Source: Elusimicrobia bacterium GWC2_64_44
GTDB lineage: Bacteria; Elusimicrobiota; Elusimicrobia; Elusimicrobiales; UBA9959
Length of the DNA: 64,000 bases
NCBI GenBank assembly: GCA_001799845.1
Contig: MGUG01000054.1
Span: 3,393-67,392 of the forward strand
Reading direction: 5' to 3'
A program made the translations under genes and the position numbers. The notes under the pieces were generated by a model that made no database searches, was not told where the DNA came from, and worked only from the letters and a program-made list of their open reading frames with translations. Below, in pieces: positions 8,096-18,500 of this stretch; the first letter of the stretch is position 1; each line of letters starts with the position of its first letter.

Positions 8096-9232
8096 ATGAG
8101 TTACTCCTTTATCGACACGCAGAAAGAATTCAACGAGCTGTGCGCCAAGCTCGCGACCCATAAATACCTTTCGATAGACACCGAGTCCAACAGCCTCTAC
8201 GCCTACAAGGAGAAGCTGTGCCTCATGCAGCTTTCCAGCGAGCATATCAACGCCGTGGTGGATACGCTCGCCGTGGATATAAAGCCGATACTCCCCATTT
8301 TCGCCGACCCCGGCGTGGAGAAGATCTTTCATTCCGCCGATTCCGACATCCGCGTCTTCAAGGGCGCGCTCAAGTGCCTCTTCGTCAATATCTTCGACGT
8401 GATGGTGGCGGCCAAATACCTGGGCATCATCAAGTGCGGCCTGGACAGCATGGTGGGGGAGTACTTCGGCCTGGAGCTGAACAAGAAATTCCAGAAGGCC
8501 GACTGGGGCCGCCGCCCGCTGACCAAGGAAATGCTGGACTACGCCAGCGGCGACACGATCTACCTGAAGAAGCTGCGCGACATCCTGGGCGGCGAGCTGG
8601 AGAAGAAGGGCCGGCTCGAAGAGGCCATGGGCCAGTTCGCCCAGATCTGCAAGATCGAGCCCACGCCGATGCGTTTCGACGAGGCGGGCTTCCTGACGCT
8701 GAAGGGGGCGCGGCAGCTCAACGGGCGCGGCCTGGCCGTGCTGCGCGAGCTCTATATCGCGCGCGAGGTGGCGGCGATAAAGAAGAACACGCCGTCGTTC
8801 AAGGTGATCAGCGAGGACCTGATGCTGCGCCTGTCGGTGGCGCCGCGCGAGGGCCTGCACAACCTGTCCATTTTCAAGGGCGTCAGCGGCTACGTGCTGT
8901 CCAATCACGGTCAGTGGATCCGCGAGGCGCTGCAGAAGGGGCTGAAGGCGCCGGAATACAATGTGCCGCACCGCGAGATCTCGCGCGAGAAGCGCGCCTA
9001 TTTCGAGACGGTGAAGAACCGTTTCCGCACGCTGAAGCTCTGGCGCAAGGAAACCGCCGCCCGCCGCAACATGCTGCCCGAGGCCATCATGGGCAACGAT
9101 ATCCTCGAGCGCCTCGCCATGGCGCAGCTCCGTTCTGTCGCCGACATCCAGTCCATCAAGGGCATCGGCGCGGAGAAGTCCTCCCTCTACGGCGCCGAGA
9201 TCCTCGAATTCCTCAAAAAGCACCACGATTAA
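8096..9232 (+). CDS. rnd: Ribonuclease D (3'-5' exonuclease with HRDC)
   Basis: A 378-residue DEDD-family exonuclease that trims tRNA and other structured RNA 3' ends. ExoI is SIDTESNSLY with Asp28 and Glu30. ExoII is HSADSDIRVF, and ExoIII is LDYASGDTIYLKKL. An HRDC domain follows (about 210-290), and a second helical repeat ends with a helix-hairpin-like GIGAEKSSLYG near the C terminus. I chose the ATG at 8096, where the protein begins MSYSFIDTQ like its relatives. A TATATT box five nt upstream implies a leaderless mRNA. No terminator is evident before the repeat island. Confidence 0.9.
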   Translation: MSYSFIDTQKEFNELCAKLATHKYLSIDTESNSLYAYKEKLCLMQLSSEHINAVVDTLAVDIKPILPIFADPGVEKIFHSADSDIRVFKGALKCLFVNIFDVMVAAKYLGIIKCGLDSMVGEYFGLELNKKFQKADWGRRPLTKEMLDYASGDTIYLKKLRDILGGELEKKGRLEEAMGQFAQICKIEPTPMRFDEAGFLTLKGARQLNGRGLAVLRELYIAREVAAIKKNTPSFKVISEDLMLRLSVAPREGLHNLSIFKGVSGYVLSNHGQWIREALQKGLKAPEYNVPHREISREKRAYFETVKNRFRTLKLWRKETAARRNMLPEAIMGNDILERLAMAQLRSVADIQSIKGIGAEKSSLYGAEILEFLKKHHD

Positions 9233-9256
9233 GTAAACAAAAGAGCTAGCATACCC

Positions 9257-9299
9257 GGCGGCCTACCGCAGGGACAGGGCCGCAAAACTCACTCCGTGC
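9257..9299 (+). repeat. Solo left arm of type B palindrome
   Basis: GGCGGCCTACCGCAGGGACA and the following GGGCCGCAAAAC match the left arm of the type B palindrome, but no matching right arm follows. A full type A element starts immediately at 9300. The same solo-arm-then-type-A order recurs at 57803-57846. Confidence 0.6.
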
Positions 9300-9437
9300 G
9301 GCGGCCTAGCGCAGGGACGGGCCCCGAAAAACCGCGGTCTCGCACACAGTGCTCGCCGCTGCCCGTCTCGGCCTCGGCGCTACGCAAGCCTCGGCCTCCG
9401 ACATGCTTTTTCGGGACCCATCCCTGCGCTCTCCGCC
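9300..9437 (+). repeat. 138-bp palindromic element type A, copy 1
   Basis: Arms 9300-9331 and 9407-9437 are imperfect inverted repeats (GCGCAGGGACGGGCCCCGAA against a reversed GCGCAGGGATGGGTCCCGAA). The interior carries CACACAGTGCTCGCC and GCTACGCAAGCCTCGGCCTC. All 138 bases are identical to 21504-21641. It sits in the 459-bp gap between rnd and the YgiQ gene and has no plausible coding function. Confidence 0.88.
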
Positions 9438-9527
9438 GGATTATCCTCTGAAAAAAACATCGACACGGGCATTCCTTCACCGTCCCTCCGTCACTATAAG
9501 TGACGTAGTTATCTCAGAAGAGAAGCA

Positions 9528-9660
9528 GGCGGAGACCGCAGGGGTAGGACAAGCAAAACCGTCGCGAGCCCGACGCTTGCGTAGCGCGGAGGGCGAGTGT
9601 CGAGTGAGCGCACGGTGTGCGCGAACGCGTTTTGCGGTCCTGCCCCTGCGGTAGGACGCC
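9528..9660 (-). repeat. 133-bp palindromic element type B, inverted copy
   Basis: Read on the minus strand it starts GGCGTCCTACCGCAGGGGCA and ends CCCCTGCGGTCTCCGCC. The arms pair with each other, and the central core GCTACGCAAGC is shared with type A. Its stem sequence differs from type A on both arms in step, so pairing is kept. It points opposite to the type A copy at 9300. The remaining unique bases 9438-9527 show nothing recognisable. Confidence 0.75.
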
Positions 9661-9691
9661 CGGCGATAACTCGCTTTTTTACGATTTTGAA

Positions 9692-11458
9692 TTACAGCAG
9701 TTTCTTTATCAGGTCGGGGCGCTTTATTTCGCGCAGGGCCTGGAGGACGAGGGAGCGGTTTTCGGGTTTGTAGTACTGGAGGAGCGCTCGCTGGAGGCGG
9801 CGCTCCGTTTCTTTTTTGGGGACGTAGACGGGCTCGAGGGTGAAGGGGTCGAGGCCGGTGAAGTAGATGGAGGTGGCGTATTCCATGGGCGCGGGGAGAA
9901 AGTCGTTGATCTGCTGCGGGCGGATGTTGCGCTCTTTCAGGAAGACGGCGAGGTCGGCCATGTCGGCGAGGGTGGAGCCGGGATGGGCGGAGATGAAGTA
10001 CAGCACCAGGTACTGCTCCTTGCCGGCTTTCTTCGACTCGGCGAGGAACTTGTCGGCGAACTCCTTGAAGACTTCTATCGACGGCTTCTTCATGACGGAG
10101 AGAACCTTGGTGGAGCTGTGCTCCGGCGCCACCTTCAGCTGGCCGCCGGTGTGGAAGCGGGCGATCTCCGAGATATACTCGCCGCACTTCAGCGCCAGGT
10201 CCATGCGGATGCCGCTGGCGACGAAGGCTTTTTTCAGGCCCTTCAGCGCGCGGACGCGGCGCATCAGCGCGAGCAGCGGCTTGTGATCGGTGCCGAGGTT
10301 GGGGCAGATGACCGGGTGCACGCAGGAAAGCTTCTTGCACGCCTTGCAGACGTTCATGTCGCGCCCGTGCAGCCCGTACATATTGGCCGACGGGGCGCCG
10401 AGGTCCGAGATATTGCCGGGGTGGCGCGGAGTGCGCAGCAGCTCCGCCGCCTCCCGCTCCACGGACTCCGGAGAGCGTTCCTGGATAAAGCGGCCCTGGT
10501 GCAGCGTCAGCGAACAGAACGAGCAGCCGCCGAAGCAGCCGCGGTGGATGACGATGGAGTCCTTTATCATCTCCAGCGCCGGGATGGGCTCCTTGTACGA
10601 CGGGTGCGCGCGCTTGGTGAAAGGCAGGCCGTAGACGGCGTCCATCTCCGGCGTGGTCAGCGGCAGGGCGGGGGGATTCTGCACCACGGCCTTGCCCTCG
10701 CTTTTCTGGACGAGGACGGCGGCGTTGTAGGGGTTGGAGTTCTCGTATATGAACCGTGTCGCCGCGGAGAACTTCACGCGGTCGCCGGCGACTTCGCCGG
10801 CCGTGGGCAGTTCCACCGCGCCGGGCAGGGCCAGCGCGGCCGTCTCTTTCGCCCCCAGCGGGTAGGCGGTGCCGCGTATGTTCCGCAGGTCCTGTATCTT
10901 TTCCCCGGAATTAAGCCGGGCCGCAAGCTCGCGCACCTGGCGTTCGCCCATGCCGTAGACCAGCAGGTCGGCCTTGGAGTCCAGCAGCACGCTCTTGCGC
11001 ACTTTGTCGGACCAGTAATCGTAATGCGCGAAGCGGCGCATGGTGGCTTCTATGCCGCCGACGACCACCGGCGCGTCGGGGTAGGCCTCGCGGCAGCGCT
11101 GGGAGTAAATTATCGTGGCGCGGTCGGGGCGAAGGCCCGCGCGGCCGCCGGGTGAGAAATCGTCGGAGGAACGCACCTTGCGGTTGTGCGTGTACTTGTT
11201 GATCATCGAGTCCATGTTCCCGGCCGAGACGCCGTAGAACAGGCGGGGCTTGCCGAACTTCCTGAAATCTTCGCAATTGTCCCAGCGCGGCTGGGCGAGG
11301 ATGGCCACGCGCAGGCCTTCGGCCTCCAGGACGCGGCCCACCAGCGCCATGGCGAAGGAGGGATGGTCCACGTAGGCGTCGCCGGTGACCAGCACCACGT
11401 CCACGGCGTCCCAGCCCAGGGCTTTCACCTCCTGGGGCGTTGCGGGAAGGAAACTCAT
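9692..11458 (-). CDS. ygiQ: YgiQ-family radical SAM protein (UPF0313)
   Basis: A 588-residue UPF0313/YgiQ protein. The radical-SAM cluster motif CFGGCSFC (CxxxCxxC) is at about residues 308-316 within [13 protein letters not shown]. The N-terminal domain resembles a B12-binding fold ([17 protein letters not shown]), and the [19 protein letters not shown] and [12 protein letters not shown] segments are characteristic of the family. The biochemical role of the family is unresolved. It is shorter than the enterobacterial protein. The start ATG at 11458 follows TATTAT by exactly six nt with no Shine-Dalgarno sequence, so it is probably leaderless. Confidence 0.9.
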   Translation of the reverse strand: MSFLPATPQEVKALGWDAVDVVLVTGDAYVDHPSFAMALVGRVLEAEGLRVAILAQPRWDNCEDFRKFGKPRLFYGVSAGNMDSMINKYTHNRKVRSSDDFSPGGRAGLRPDRATIIYSQRCREAYPDAPVVVGGIEATMRRFAHYDYWSDKVRKSVLLDSKADLLVYGMGERQVRELAARLNSGEKIQDLRNIRGTAYPLGAKETAALALPGAVELPTAGEVAGDRVKFSAATRFIYENSNPYNAAVLVQKSEGKAVVQNPPALPLTTPEMDAVYGLPFTKRAHPSYKEPIPALEMIKDSIVIHRGCFGGCSFCSLTLHQGRFIQERSPESVEREAAELLRTPRHPGNISDLGAPSANMYGLHGRDMNVCKACKKLSCVHPVICPNLGTDHKPLLALMRRVRALKGLKKAFVASGIRMDLALKCGEYISEIARFHTGGQLKVAPEHSSTKVLSVMKKPSIEVFKEFADKFLAESKKAGKEQYLVLYFISAHPGSTLADMADLAVFLKERNIRPQQINDFLPAPMEYATSIYFTGLDPFTLEPVYVPKKETERRLQRALLQYYKPENRSLVLQALREIKRPDLIKKLL

Positions 11459-11464
11459 GGTTAA

Positions 11465-11470
11465 ATAATA
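11465..11470 (-). promoter_or_regulatory. -10 hexamer of leaderless ygiQ
   Basis: On the minus strand TATTAT is followed by TTAACC and then the ATG at 11458. The six-nt spacing matches the boxes at 22189, 28114 and 50986. Confidence 0.5.
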
Positions 11471-11544
11471 GCAAAACGGCGGGGTTCCATTTATATTTAA
11501 ATTATGGGATAATAATGGGGTAGAACACGGTTTAGGAGGAAAAA

Positions 11545-12282
11545 ATGAAAAAAATTATTCTTTCACTGTGCCTGCTGCCGCTGCTGGCTGCCGGCGCGAA
11601 AGCCGACGCTTTCGAGGATTTTAAGGCGCAGGTCGCGCTGCAGGGCGAAGCCCTGCTGAAGCCCTTCGTCATGGACCTGGGCGGCGTCATCGGCGCCAAC
11701 GACTTCAACTCCGGCCGCTCGCTGGGCTTTCCCGGCTTCGAGGCCGGCCTGGCCGCCACCGTGCAGGCCAAGCCCAGCGTGGAGAACCGCATCCTGCGCG
11801 ACGCCGACGTTAAGGCTTTCGGCGTGCCCATGCTGCACGCCGGCGCGGCCCTGCCGATCATCGGCGCGGACGTGATGGTGCGCGGCGTAGGCTACTCGGG
11901 CTTCTCTATCATCGGCGGCGGCCTGCGCAAGAGCGTGCTCAAGAGCGGCACGCTGACCAAGTTCATCCCCGACGTGTCTGTTGCCGCTTATTACGACGTC
12001 ATCAACTACGACTACTTCAAGGGCAGCCATCTGTCGCTGGACGCCTCCGCCTCCTTCGACATCCCGGTCATAAAGCCGTATGTCGGCGTGGGCATAGACC
12101 GCACGACGCTGGAGATCAAGAACGTCAACGCCGCCCTTAACGGCGTGGACGCCACCATCTCCAAGCCGCGCTATACCGTCGGCGTGCGCCTGTCGCCGCT
12201 GCCTCTGCTCTACGTTTACGGCGCGTACAACATACTGCACGGCCAGGCCGGCTATTCGCTGGGAGCCGGCGCCAAATTCTGA
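11545..12282 (+). CDS. Predicted outer-membrane beta-barrel protein
   Basis: A 245-residue exported protein. The signal peptide [20 protein letters not shown] is followed by alternating hydrophobic/polar strands rich in Gly and aromatic residues, ending in a C-terminal [11 protein letters not shown] of beta-barrel style with a final Phe. [12 protein letters not shown] segment lies near the N terminus. I do not recognise a specific family beyond a general resemblance to small OMPs. A strong ribosome site (TTTAGGAGGA) lies 7-8 nt before the ATG. It stands alone, divergent from ygiQ, and is likely well expressed. Confidence 0.75.
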   Translation: MKKIILSLCLLPLLAAGAKADAFEDFKAQVALQGEALLKPFVMDLGGVIGANDFNSGRSLGFPGFEAGLAATVQAKPSVENRILRDADVKAFGVPMLHAGAALPIIGADVMVRGVGYSGFSIIGGGLRKSVLKSGTLTKFIPDVSVAAYYDVINYDYFKGSHLSLDASASFDIPVIKPYVGVGIDRTTLEIKNVNAALNGVDATISKPRYTVGVRLSPLPLLYVYGAYNILHGQAGYSLGAGAKF

Positions 12283-12403
12283 CCCCGGCCGCGAAGCGGC
12301 GGACAATCTGAAAGTTGGGAGGCTGGCAGCCTTTACCTGGGGGGGCCCCGCAACGGGGCTCCCGCTTAAACGCAGGGCCGCTCCATTAAAAAAGGAGACC
12401 AAC

Positions 12404-13615
12404 ATGGACACTAACACCGAGAACACCGAGAGCCGCAGGCTGATAGAAGTGGCCGAGCAGTACGGGGCCAACAACTACCACCCGCTGCCTATAGTCATCT
12501 CCACCGCCAAGGGCGTGTGGGTTAAAGACCCCGAGGGCAACAAGTACATGGACATGCTCAGCGCTTACTCGGCGCTGAACCACGGCCACCGTCACCCGCG
12601 CGTGATCAAAGCGCTGGTCGACCAGGCCAAGCTGGTCACGCTGACCTCCCGCGCCTTCAACAACTCCCAGCTGGGCCCGTTCCTGAAGGAGCTGTGCGAA
12701 TTCTCCGGCTACGAGATGGCCCTGCCGATGAACACCGGCGCCGAGGCCGTCGAGACCGCGCTGAAAGCGGTGCGCAAGTGGGGCTACAAGGTCAAGGGCG
12801 TGCAGGCCGACAAGGCCGAGATCATCACCTGCTCCAATAACTTCCACGGCCGCACCATCAGCACCGTGAGCTTCTCCACCGAGGCGCAGTACAAGGACGG
12901 CTTCGGGCCGTTCACCCCCGGCTTCAAGACCGTGGAGTACGGCAACCTCGAGTCCCTGAAAGCCGCGATCACCCCGAACACCGTGGCGTTCCTGCTCGAG
13001 CCCATCCAGGGCGAGGCGGGCATCATAGTGCCGCCGGCGGGCTACCTGAAGGCCGCCTACGACCTGTGCAAGGCCAACCGCGTGCTGTTCGTGGCCGACG
13101 AGATACAGACCGGCTTCGGCCGCACCGGGCGCAAGTTCGCCTGCGATTACGAGAACGTAAAACCCGACATGATCACCATGGGCAAGGCCCTCGGCGGCGG
13201 CGTACTGCCGATCTCCGCCGTGGTGTCCTCCAAGGAAGTCCTGGGCGTGTTCAACCCCGGCGACCACGGCAGCACGTTCGGCGGCAACCCGCTCGCGTGC
13301 GCGGTGGCGCGCGAGGCGCTGAAGGTCCTCACGGAGGAGAAGCTCGTAGAGAATTCCTTCGAGATGGGCCGCTACTTCATGGACAAACTGCGCTCCATCA
13401 AGGGCCCGCATATCAAGGAAGTGCGCGGCAAAGGCCTGCTGATAGGCGTTGAGATGGACTGCAAGTCCCGCCCCTACTGCGAGCAGTTGATGGGCCTGGG
13501 CCTGCTGGCGAAAGAGACCCACGACCACGTGATCCGCTTCGCGCCGCCGCTGGTCATCACGCAGAAAGAAATTGACTGGGCCTTCAAGCGCATAAAGAAA
13601 GTCCTGTCGAAGTAA
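12404..13615 (+). CDS. rocD: Ornithine aminotransferase
   Basis: A 403-residue class-III PLP aminotransferase, probably ornithine:oxo-acid transaminase (ornithine plus 2-oxoglutarate gives glutamate semialdehyde plus glutamate). Evidence is the early [10 protein letters not shown] motif specific to this subgroup, [25 protein letters not shown] for phosphate binding, [13 protein letters not shown], and the PLP lysine in MGKALGGG. Length matches the family. AAAAGGAG precedes the ATG. No arginase or pyrroline carboxylate dehydrogenase gene is adjacent, so arginine/proline catabolism is implied but not shown. A hairpin terminator follows. Confidence 0.92.
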   Translation: MDTNTENTESRRLIEVAEQYGANNYHPLPIVISTAKGVWVKDPEGNKYMDMLSAYSALNHGHRHPRVIKALVDQAKLVTLTSRAFNNSQLGPFLKELCEFSGYEMALPMNTGAEAVETALKAVRKWGYKVKGVQADKAEIITCSNNFHGRTISTVSFSTEAQYKDGFGPFTPGFKTVEYGNLESLKAAITPNTVAFLLEPIQGEAGIIVPPAGYLKAAYDLCKANRVLFVADEIQTGFGRTGRKFACDYENVKPDMITMGKALGGGVLPISAVVSSKEVLGVFNPGDHGSTFGGNPLACAVAREALKVLTEEKLVENSFEMGRYFMDKLRSIKGPHIKEVRGKGLLIGVEMDCKSRPYCEQLMGLGLLAKETHDHVIRFAPPLVITQKEIDWAFKRIKKVLSK

Positions 13616-13626
13616 GAGCCGTTCCC

Positions 13627-13662
13627 GCCCCGCCGGCCGCAGCGCGCGCCGGCGGGGCTTTT
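13627..13662 (+). terminator. Terminator after rocD
   Basis: GCCCCGCCGGC (13627-13637) pairs perfectly with GCCGGCGGGGC (13648-13658) and is followed by TTTT. It sits between rocD and the EamA gene. Confidence 0.7.
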
Positions 13663-13668
13663 CATACG

Positions 13669-14583
13669 ATGCCAGCCACCGAAACCAAGACCGCCCGCCT
13701 GTACTTCATGGCCGCCGCCGCAACTGCGGTCTGGGGGGCGTCGTATCCTTTCACCAAGCAGCTGATGTCCGAGGTCTCGCCGCTGACCATAGTGGTCGCG
13801 CGCGCGACCGTCGGGGTGGCGCTGCTGGCGGCTTTCGGCGGCGCTCGGCTCGCCCCGCGGGATTTCCGCGGGAGCGCTTTGTGGAAACTCTTTATCCTGT
13901 CGGTGCTGGGCGTTTCGGCGCAGCAGTTCATCCAGGCCTACGCCCTGAAGTACACGCTGGCCTCCAACGCCGGCTGGCTCATCTGCACTATCCCTATCAT
14001 GGTGGCCGCCCTTGCCGCCGCCCTCGGCGAGCGCATCGGCCCGTATAAGGCCGGTGCCTTCGCGCTGGGCACCGCGGGCACGCTGCTGGTGGTCTTCGGC
14101 CGTTCAGGCGCGGGCGCGCTGGCCCTGCCGTCCACCACCGGCGACCTTATCTTTCTGGCCAGCTGCGTGGACTGGACCATCTACGTGTTCTGCTCGCAGC
14201 GCTGGCTGACCGGCTGGCCGCAGGCCAAGGTGACGGCCGCCACCATGCTCGTGGCCCTGGTCAGCGTGCTGCCGCTGTGGCTGCTGACCGGCGGGCCGGC
14301 GGACTTCGCGGCCGTCAGCCCCCGCGGCTGGGCGGGACTTGCCTACCTGGGCGTGCTCTCCTCCGCCGTAGGCTACGTGTTCTGGAACACCGCAGTGGAA
14401 GGCCTCGGCGGGGTTAAGGCTTCCTATTTCATCTACCTGCAGCCTTTCTCCGCCATGCTCGCGGCTTACCTGCTGCTGGGCGAAAAGGCCGCGCCGGCCG
14501 GTTTCGCCGGCGGGCTGCTGATCCTGGGCGGGGTCTACCTGGTCGGGATGAAGGAAAATACAAGCGCGGCGCGGAGACTTTAG
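13669..14583 (+). CDS. EamA/DMT-family permease
   Basis: A 304-residue drug/metabolite superfamily transporter with about ten membrane spans and two EamA repeats. The first starts with AAATAVWGASYPFTKQLM. The second includes WAGLAYLGVLSSAVGYVFWN and ASYFIYLQPFSAMLAAYLLLGE. Substrates of such permeases are usually amino acids, nucleotides or toxic metabolites; none can be assigned here. The start lies only 7 nt after the rocD terminator. murB begins 3 nt after its stop, which suggests an EamA-murB-macroglobulin transcript. Confidence 0.87.
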   Translation: MPATETKTARLYFMAAAATAVWGASYPFTKQLMSEVSPLTIVVARATVGVALLAAFGGARLAPRDFRGSALWKLFILSVLGVSAQQFIQAYALKYTLASNAGWLICTIPIMVAALAAALGERIGPYKAGAFALGTAGTLLVVFGRSGAGALALPSTTGDLIFLASCVDWTIYVFCSQRWLTGWPQAKVTAATMLVALVSVLPLWLLTGGPADFAAVSPRGWAGLAYLGVLSSAVGYVFWNTAVEGLGGVKASYFIYLQPFSAMLAAYLLLGEKAAPAGFAGGLLILGGVYLVGMKENTSAARRL

Positions 14584-14586
14584 CCA

Positions 14587-15483
14587 ATGCTCGATCGTTC
14601 ACACCTTAAACAAAAATTCGGGGAGCGCTGCCTGTTCGACGAGCCGGCCGCCAATTTTACCACCTACAAGGCCGGCGGCCGGGCCGAGGTTGTGGTCAGC
14701 CCCTCCACCACCGAGGAGCTGCTGTGGCTGGCCGGCTGGTGCCGGGCCGCCGGGACCCCTTTCCTGGTGCTGGGCCGCGGCTCCAACGTGCTGGTAAGCG
14801 ACCGCGGCCTGCCCGGCGTGACGGCGCTGACCGGGCGGCTGTCGGGCATAACGGTGGGCGACGGCTGGGCGGAGGCCCAGGCCGGCGCGCTGTGGGACGA
14901 CCTCGCGCGCAGTACCGCCGAGGCCGGGCTGGGCGGGCTGGAGAAGACTTCCGGCATTCCCGGCTCCGTCGGCGGCGCCGCGCACATGAACGCCGGGGCC
15001 TTCGGCCAGGAAACCTTCGATCGTCTCGCCTCCGTAGAGGCCTTCGACCGGGCTGGCGCCATTGTGAAACTTTTAAAGAAAGACATCCGGCACGGCTACC
15101 GCCGGGCCGAGGGTCTCGACGGCCTCACTATCCTGTCCGTCCGGTTCGAGCTGCAGCCCGCTGACGCCGCCGTGCTGGTCCAGGACCGCTCCTGCGTGAT
15201 GGCCGCGCGCGAGACCAAACAGCCGCTGGATCACCCGTCGGCGGGCAGCGTCTTCAAACGGCCGCCCGGCGACTTCGCCTCGCGCCTGATAGACGCGGCC
15301 GGGCTGAAGGGCCGCAGGATAGGCGGGGCGCAAGTTTCGGAGAAGCACGCCGGGTTCATCATCAACGCCGGCGGCGCCACCGCCGCCGACATCTACGCCC
15401 TGATGCAGGAAGTCAGGGCCGCGGTCAAAGAGAAAAGCGGCGTTTCGCTGGAGCTGGAGCAGATTTTGTTGGGAGAGTTCTGA
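14587..15483 (+). CDS. murB: UDP-N-acetylenolpyruvoylglucosamine reductase
   Basis: A 298-residue FAD enzyme that reduces UDP-GlcNAc-enolpyruvate to UDP-MurNAc in peptidoglycan synthesis. Motifs seen are TTYKAGGRAEVVV, LGRGSNVLVSDRGLPG (FAD binding), GIPGSVGGAAHMNAGAFG, HPSAGSVFKRP with the catalytic Ser region of type-II MurB, and the C-terminal catalytic Glu in ELEQILLG. Length is normal for type II. It is outside any mur/fts cluster, here placed 20 nt before a giant macroglobulin gene. That pairing suggests co-expression of wall synthesis with periplasmic defence. Confidence 0.95.
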   Translation: MLDRSHLKQKFGERCLFDEPAANFTTYKAGGRAEVVVSPSTTEELLWLAGWCRAAGTPFLVLGRGSNVLVSDRGLPGVTALTGRLSGITVGDGWAEAQAGALWDDLARSTAEAGLGGLEKTSGIPGSVGGAAHMNAGAFGQETFDRLASVEAFDRAGAIVKLLKKDIRHGYRRAEGLDGLTILSVRFELQPADAAVLVQDRSCVMAARETKQPLDHPSAGSVFKRPPGDFASRLIDAAGLKGRRIGGAQVSEKHAGFIINAGGATAADIYALMQEVRAAVKEKSGVSLELEQILLGEF

Positions 15484-15503
15484 CTCGGTAACGGGGGAGA
15501 AAA

Positions 15504-18500
15504 ATGAAAGCCATATTAGCCCTGCTGTTCTTTCCGTGCCTCGCCTACGGGGCGGGGGAGCTGGAGGATGCGGACCGGCATTTCGCCAAGGCCAGGTACG
15601 AGGAGGCGCTGCAGCTCTACGCGCCCGCCGCTAACCTGCCGGGAGAGGAGGGCCTGAAAGCCCGGTACCGCGCCGCCGAATGCCAGGGGCTGCTGTTCCG
15701 CTACGGCGAGGCCTCCCAGAGCTTAGCGGAAATGAAGCTGCCGCCCGACCCGCTGTGGCAGGGCCGTTTTTTGCTGCTGCGCGCCGAGATGGGCCGCCAG
15801 TTCCTGCAGCAGTACGGCTACTCGCTGCCCGCTGACGAGCAGAAGGGCAACGCGGATGTCACCAAGTATACCGCCGCCCAGTGGCGCCGGCTCATAAACG
15901 CCGATTACAATTCGCTGTGGCCGCTGCGCGGCGAGCTGCTGAAGCACCGCCTGGAAGGCCAGGGTTACTTCGTGGACCTCAAGGGGGCCGAGCTCTCCTA
16001 CACGCCCACCCTGTGGGATTTCGCCGCGCTGCGCTGGACCGCTTACCTGCTCGGCGAGGCCGAGGACGCGGGCCCGAGGCCCGCAGCAGAGCCCTTCGCG
16101 GAGCCTTCGTTCAAGGCGGATTTCAGCGCCGCCTCGCCGTCCGCGCTCAAGGCCGCGGCCGTCTTCGAGGACGCCGCGGGCCTGAGCTCCTCCGCCATGG
16201 ACTTCGCGCGGGAATACTGGCGCCTTGAGCGCCTGATGATACCCTTCGAGCACGCCGGGCGCGTGGCCGCCCACGACCGGGCCGCGCTTCGCGCGCGTGC
16301 GCTGCAGACGCTGCAGGGCTGGGCCGGTTCTTTCAAGACGGCCCTGGCCAGGAGCTGGGCTTATTACCGCGCCGCCGCCTTCGAGCGGGAAGCCGGGAAC
16401 CTGAAGGCCGCCGTCGAGCTCTGTAAGAAAGCCTCGGCCGAGTCTTCCAAGTCCAAGCCCGCCTCCCATTGCGACAAGCTGCGCGCCGAGATAGAGATGC
16501 CGCGCCTGGAGCTGGCCGCCTCTTTCGCGCCGCCGCCCGGAGACAAGATCCTCAAGGTGACCGCGCGCAACCTGCCGACGGTCTATTTCAGGGCCTATAA
16601 GACCACCCCCGAGGAGCTTTACGGCTCCGGGCGGCAGGGCTGGGAGAACGGCTGGGGCCGTGTGAAATACCTGCAGCAGGACTCGCTGCGGCATTTCCTG
16701 GGCAAGAGCCCCGGCCTGGAGTGGAAGCAGAAGCTGGACTACCCGGCCCCGTACCAGGAGAAGCTGCAGGAGGTCGCCTCCCCGGCCCTGCAGAAAGGCC
16801 TGTACGTGATCGTCGCCTCCGGCGACCCCGGCTTCGAGGATGGCGCCTCGCTCATCCGCGGCGTGACGGTGAACATCACCGACGTCTTCCTGCTGGGTAC
16901 CTCGGGCATAGCCGGGGACCCGGAAGCTTTCCTTTACGACAACGCGGCCCCCGCGCGGCAGGTGAAGGCGGACGTCTTCCGCCTGTACGCGGTCAACGCT
17001 CTCACCGGCAAGCCGCTGGCGGGCGCCTCCATAGACGCCTTCTATCACCAGTCCCGCGGGGGCAACTGGTCCCGCGCCGGGTTGAAGGCCGGTCTCGACG
17101 GCGCGGCGCTTTTCAGCGCTGACTTCACCGTCTCCTATCCCTCCAACGAATATTTTTCCATAGATCCGCTGCTCAGCCATAACGGCGCGTACGCCTACTG
17201 GAACTCCGAGGCCGGGGCCGGCCTGCACGTACCGCCGCCGGTCAGCGTCTTTACCGAGACCGACCGCCCGGTGTACCGCCCGGGCCAGGAGGTCAAATTC
17301 AAGGTGACGGCCCTGCTGCGCCTGCCGCGCGGCTACCAGACTTACGACGGGAAGCGCACGGTCACGGTGGTGGCGCGCGATCCCAACTGGCAGGAGGTCT
17401 ACACCAAAACCCTGCCGTTCAGCGGCCTAGGCAGCGCGGCCGGCTCGTTCAAGATACCGGAGGGCCGGCTGCTGGGGGACTACTCGCTTACCGCCAGCCT
17501 TTCGGAATACGGCCGCAACTTCAGCGGCACTTCGCGCTTCGGGGTGGAAGAATACAAGCGCCCCGAGTTCGAAGTGAAACTCTCCGGCGCGGAAAAGCCT
17601 TACCGCTACGGGGAGAAAACGGAGGTTTCCGGCGAGGTGAAGTATTACTTCGGCTCCCCGGTGCCCGGCGCGCCCGTAAAATACCGCGTCATGCGCTCGC
17701 GCTATATCCCCTGGTACTGCTGGTACTGGGGCTGGTTCTACGGCGGGGGCGCGTCTTTCGAGGTGGCGTCCGGAGAGGTGAAGACCGGCGACGACGGGAA
17801 GTTCAAGTTCTCCTTCACGCCCCAGCCCGAGAGCGACAGCTTCGCCGCCTACCCGTCCTCCTACCACGTGGAGGCGGAGGCCCGCGACGCCGGCGGCCGC
17901 ACCATAACCGACTCGCGCTCCTACAGGGCCGGGTCCAAGGCCTACCTGTTCGATGTTAAGCCCGACGCCGGTTTCTTCACGCCGGAGGGCGAGGCCGCGC
18001 TTACCGCCCGCCTGATGGACCTCAACGAGACCCAGCAGCAGGGAGGCGCGGAATACGCGCTTTACCGCCTGGAGAAGGCGCCGGAGGCCGCGGAGGGCGC
18101 GCGGGAGTGGGGTCACTTCGGGCGCAACCCGTCGCTGGAACAGTCCTTCAGCGCCGTGCCCGACGGCCCGCTGGCCAGGAAGGGCGACCTGGGCTTTAAA
18201 AAGGACGCGCCTACCGCGGTCAGGCTGGGCAAGCTGCCGGCCGGCGTCTACCGCCTGAAGCTGAAAGCGAAGGACCCGTGGGGCGGGGAGAGCGAATCGC
18301 AGCTTATAGTGGTGTCCGCGTCGCCGCGCGGGGCCAACGCCGGGCTCAAGCTGCCGCCCGTGGCCCTCTTCGAGCGGGACTCTTACCAGGCCGGGGAAAC
18401 GGCCCGCGTGCTGCTGGGCGCCGCGGCGCTGAAGGGCGCCAAGTACGTGGAAATACTCGCCGGCCCGTTCGTGCTGGCCCGGGCGATGCTGCCCGAGGGA

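Noticed and set aside
9349-9436. Small frames inside the type A repeats that are repeated in translation (for example one beginning MLAAARLGLG)
   Set aside because: They are identical only because the DNA is a repeat. There is no ribosome site and they run out of the element into unrelated sequence.
9240-9660. CRISPR array or integron attC sites in the repeat island
   Set aside because: There are no regularly spaced short direct repeats, and the palindromes lack the attC end motif GTTRRRY and any cassette layout or integrase.
12283-12403. Possible degenerate palindrome (GGGGGGCCCC core) before rocD
   Set aside because: Only a short GC-rich hairpin is seen; matches to the C and D elements are too brief to claim a copy.
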